DNA from: Propionivibrio limicola
Lineage (GTDB): Bacteria; Pseudomonadota; Gammaproteobacteria; Burkholderiales; Rhodocyclaceae
Length of the DNA: 53,683 nt
NCBI RefSeq assembly: GCF_009469695.1
Contig: NZ_SSSR01000021.1
Location: forward strand, 1-53,683
Direction of reading: 5' to 3'
Shown here: positions 52,458 through 53,683 of the stretch, in pieces
How positions within the stretch are numbered: the first letter of the stretch is position 1
Layout: the number at the start of each line of letters is the position of its first letter
Made by a program: the position numbers and the translations under genes
Notes under the pieces: model-generated
Database searches by the model: none
Seen by the model: the letters and a program-made list of their open reading frames with translations, nothing else
Told to the model about the DNA's origin: nothing

Positions 52458-53543
52458 ATGAGTACGCTGCTTTCCCGCAAGAGATTCCTCCAAAGCGCCA
52501 TCGTCGCCTGTGTCGCGATGTGCGTCAGCGCCCCCGCCGTTCTGGCGCAGACCAATCCTGCTTCAAACCCGGGCAATACCCTGAACCTGACCCAGGAATG
52601 GGACAAGACCTTCCCCAGAAGCGACAAGGTCGACCATCAGAAGGTCACCTTCAAAAACCGCTACGGCATCACCCTGGCCGCCGATCTGTATCTGCCGAAG
52701 AACCGTGGCAGTCAACGGCTGGCCGCGCTGGCCGTGGGTGGCCCCTTCGGTGCGGTAAAGGAGCAATCCTCCGGCCTGTATGCGCAGACGATGGCCGAGC
52801 GCGGCTTTGTCACGCTTGCCTTCGACGCGTCCTACACCGGCGAGAGCGGCGGCGAGCCGCGAAATGTCGCCTCGCCGGACATCAACACCGAAGACTTTAG
52901 CGCGGCCGTGGACTTCCTTGGCCTGCAGGCTTCGGTTGACCGCGAACGCATCGGCATCATCGGCATTTGCGGCTGGGGTGGCATGGCCTTGAATGCCACG
53001 GCCGTGGACAAGCGCATCAAGGCCGTCGTCGCCAGCACCATGTACGACATGACCCGCGTCATGTCCAAGGGCTACAACGACAGCGTGACGCTCGAACAGC
53101 GCACGCAAGCGCTGGAGCAACTGAGCCGGCAGCGCTGGCAGGATGCGGAAAAGGGCGCCCCGGCCTACCAGCCGCCCTACAACAAACTGAAGGGCGGCGA
53201 AGCGCAGTTCATGGTTGATTACCACGACTACTACATGACACCGCGCGGCTACCACCCGCGTGCGGTCAACTCCGGCAACGCCTGGACGCAGACCACGCCG
53301 CTGTCCTTCATGAACATGCCCATCCTCAGCTACATCAAGGAGATCTCGCCGCGGCCCTTGTTGTTGATCCATGGCGAGAACGCGCATTCGCGCTACTTCA
53401 GCGAAACTGCTTATGCGGCCGCCGCGCAACCGAAGGAACTGCTGATCGTCAAGGGCGCCAATCACATTGACTTGTATGACGACAAGGCGGGCAAGATCCC
53501 GTTCGACAAAATGGCGGATTTCTTCGGGAAAAACCTGAAGTAA
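52458..53543 (+). CDS. Exported alpha/beta hydrolase with Cys nucleophile
   Basis: Encodes 361 residues. The signal peptide ends VLA/QT at about 30; it begins SRKRFLQS, a near twin-arginine motif with RK, so Sec export is more likely. The hydrolase fold shows in GPFGAVKEQSS, FDASYTGESGG, nucleophile elbow GICGWGG (Cys171 in place of Ser), and a terminal His in KGANHIDLY. Cys nucleophiles are known in dienelactone hydrolases. Near-identical motifs occur in many alpha/beta hydrolases annotated in proteobacteria. The substrate is unknown. It follows the alcohol dehydrogenase by 32 nt; the IS66 end begins 12 nt after its stop codon. Confidence 0.85.
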   Translation: MSTLLSRKRFLQSAIVACVAMCVSAPAVLAQTNPASNPGNTLNLTQEWDKTFPRSDKVDHQKVTFKNRYGITLAADLYLPKNRGSQRLAALAVGGPFGAVKEQSSGLYAQTMAERGFVTLAFDASYTGESGGEPRNVASPDINTEDFSAAVDFLGLQASVDRERIGIIGICGWGGMALNATAVDKRIKAVVASTMYDMTRVMSKGYNDSVTLEQRTQALEQLSRQRWQDAEKGAPAYQPPYNKLKGGEAQFMVDYHDYYMTPRGYHPRAVNSGNAWTQTTPLSFMNMPILSYIKEISPRPLLLIHGENAHSRYFSETAYAAAAQPKELLIVKGANHIDLYDDKAGKIPFDKMADFFGKNLK

Positions 53544-53555
53544 ACAAGGCGCCGG

Positions 53556-53683
53556 GTAAGCGTTCTGCCAACGCCGTCTTGAAATTGAAACCGGAATCAG
53601 GCTGAAGCGTTGTCAGGCGAGGCGATCTGCGTTGCCACGGCCCAAGGCAGGAGTTCGTCGACACGATTGACCGGATGTTCGGC
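53556..53683 (-). mobile_element. Partial IS66-family element, tnpC-proximal (right) end
   Basis: Begins with the same 27-bp terminus as at 72-98 (GTAAGCGTTCTGCC..., 53556-53582) and runs out of the window. It contains the 3' end of the IS66 transposase gene on the minus strand, so this is the right end. Both partial elements point the same way. The 8 bases outside (GGCGCCGG, 53548-53555) differ from those outside the left element (GTTGGCGT, 99-106), so they are not the two target duplicates of one insertion. Confidence 0.85.
53597..53683 (-). CDS. tnpC: IS66-family transposase (TnpC), C-terminal 28 residues
   Basis: The minus strand reads AEHPVNRVDELLPWAVATQI, then ASPDNASA and stop. The HPxNRxDELLPW motif is the hallmark of the extreme C-terminus of IS66 TnpC. 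The gene is cut by the window edge, so it is partial and not necessarily broken. Confidence 0.88.
   Translation of the reverse strand, partial: AEHPVNRVDELLPWAVATQIASPDNASA

Noticed and set aside
1-53683. Circular plasmid or composite transposon spanning the whole window
   Set aside because: The content is core chromosomal (glyQS, aceEF, lnt, miaB), there is no replication or partition gene, and the IS66 flanks have different 8-bp neighbours.

Overview
This 53.7 kb window reads as a chromosomal segment of a betaproteobacterium, most likely Rhodocyclales (a Dechloromonas/Azonexus/Propionivibrio/Accumulibacter-like organism). The reasons are high GC, the conserved blocks glyQ-glyS-gmhB-plsC-ygjP and miaB-phoH-ybeY-corC-lnt, an aceE-aceF-lpd operon whose E3 carries its own lipoyl domain, a form II RuBisCO, and the amine-oxidase/DUF1365/Cfa/MFS/DUF3833/SDR lipid cluster. 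The taxonomic call is inference from gene content and order; no marker gene is available.

Layout. 1-400: ends of IS66-family elements, one nested in the tnpA of another. 400-7500: housekeeping and signalling genes (apaG, type IV pilin behind a candidate sigma-54 promoter, sixA, tcdA, an Hpt/HD-GYP protein, FKBP isomerase, an RluF-like pseudouridine synthase, a Cys-rich small protein, SnoaL-like and CBS proteins). 7.6-12.2 kb: a MacAB-type exporter operon (HlyD adaptor, ATPase, two FtsX-like permeases) interrupted by two intergenic palindromic repeats. 12.3-14.2 kb: a stand-alone cbbM divergent from gloA. 14.3-26.4 kb: long minus-strand housekeeping runs. 26.4-28.3 kb: tRNA-Met with its promoter and terminator, then a small island with a Fic gene, a palindromic control region and an IS3-family remnant. 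28.4-33.5 kb: small lipoprotein, argC, and a translationally coupled three-gene operon for exported proteins whose first member ends in a CFI-box-type C-terminal domain; I consider this the best candidate for an undescribed system. 33.7-39.4 kb: pyruvate dehydrogenase. 39.6-42.9 kb: five-gene arsenic operon arsR-arsC-acr3-permease-redox protein. 43.1-49.5 kb: plus-strand membrane-lipid modification cluster with a decayed chalcone-isomerase-like gene. 49.6-53.5 kb: DUF1439 protein, AraC regulator divergent from an iron alcohol dehydrogenase and an exported alpha/beta hydrolase with a Cys nucleophile. 53.56-53.68 kb: the other end of an IS66-family element with the same 27-bp terminus seen at the left edge.

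The window is bounded on both sides by the same IS66-type terminus. The 8-bp flanks differ, so these look like two separate IS copies (or a rearrangement), which would fit an assembly contig broken at a repeat. Several unrelated palindromic intergenic repeat types (REP-like, double-hairpin, and low-complexity inverted repeats) are scattered through the first 11 kb. All site coordinates were read by eye and may be off by a base or so.
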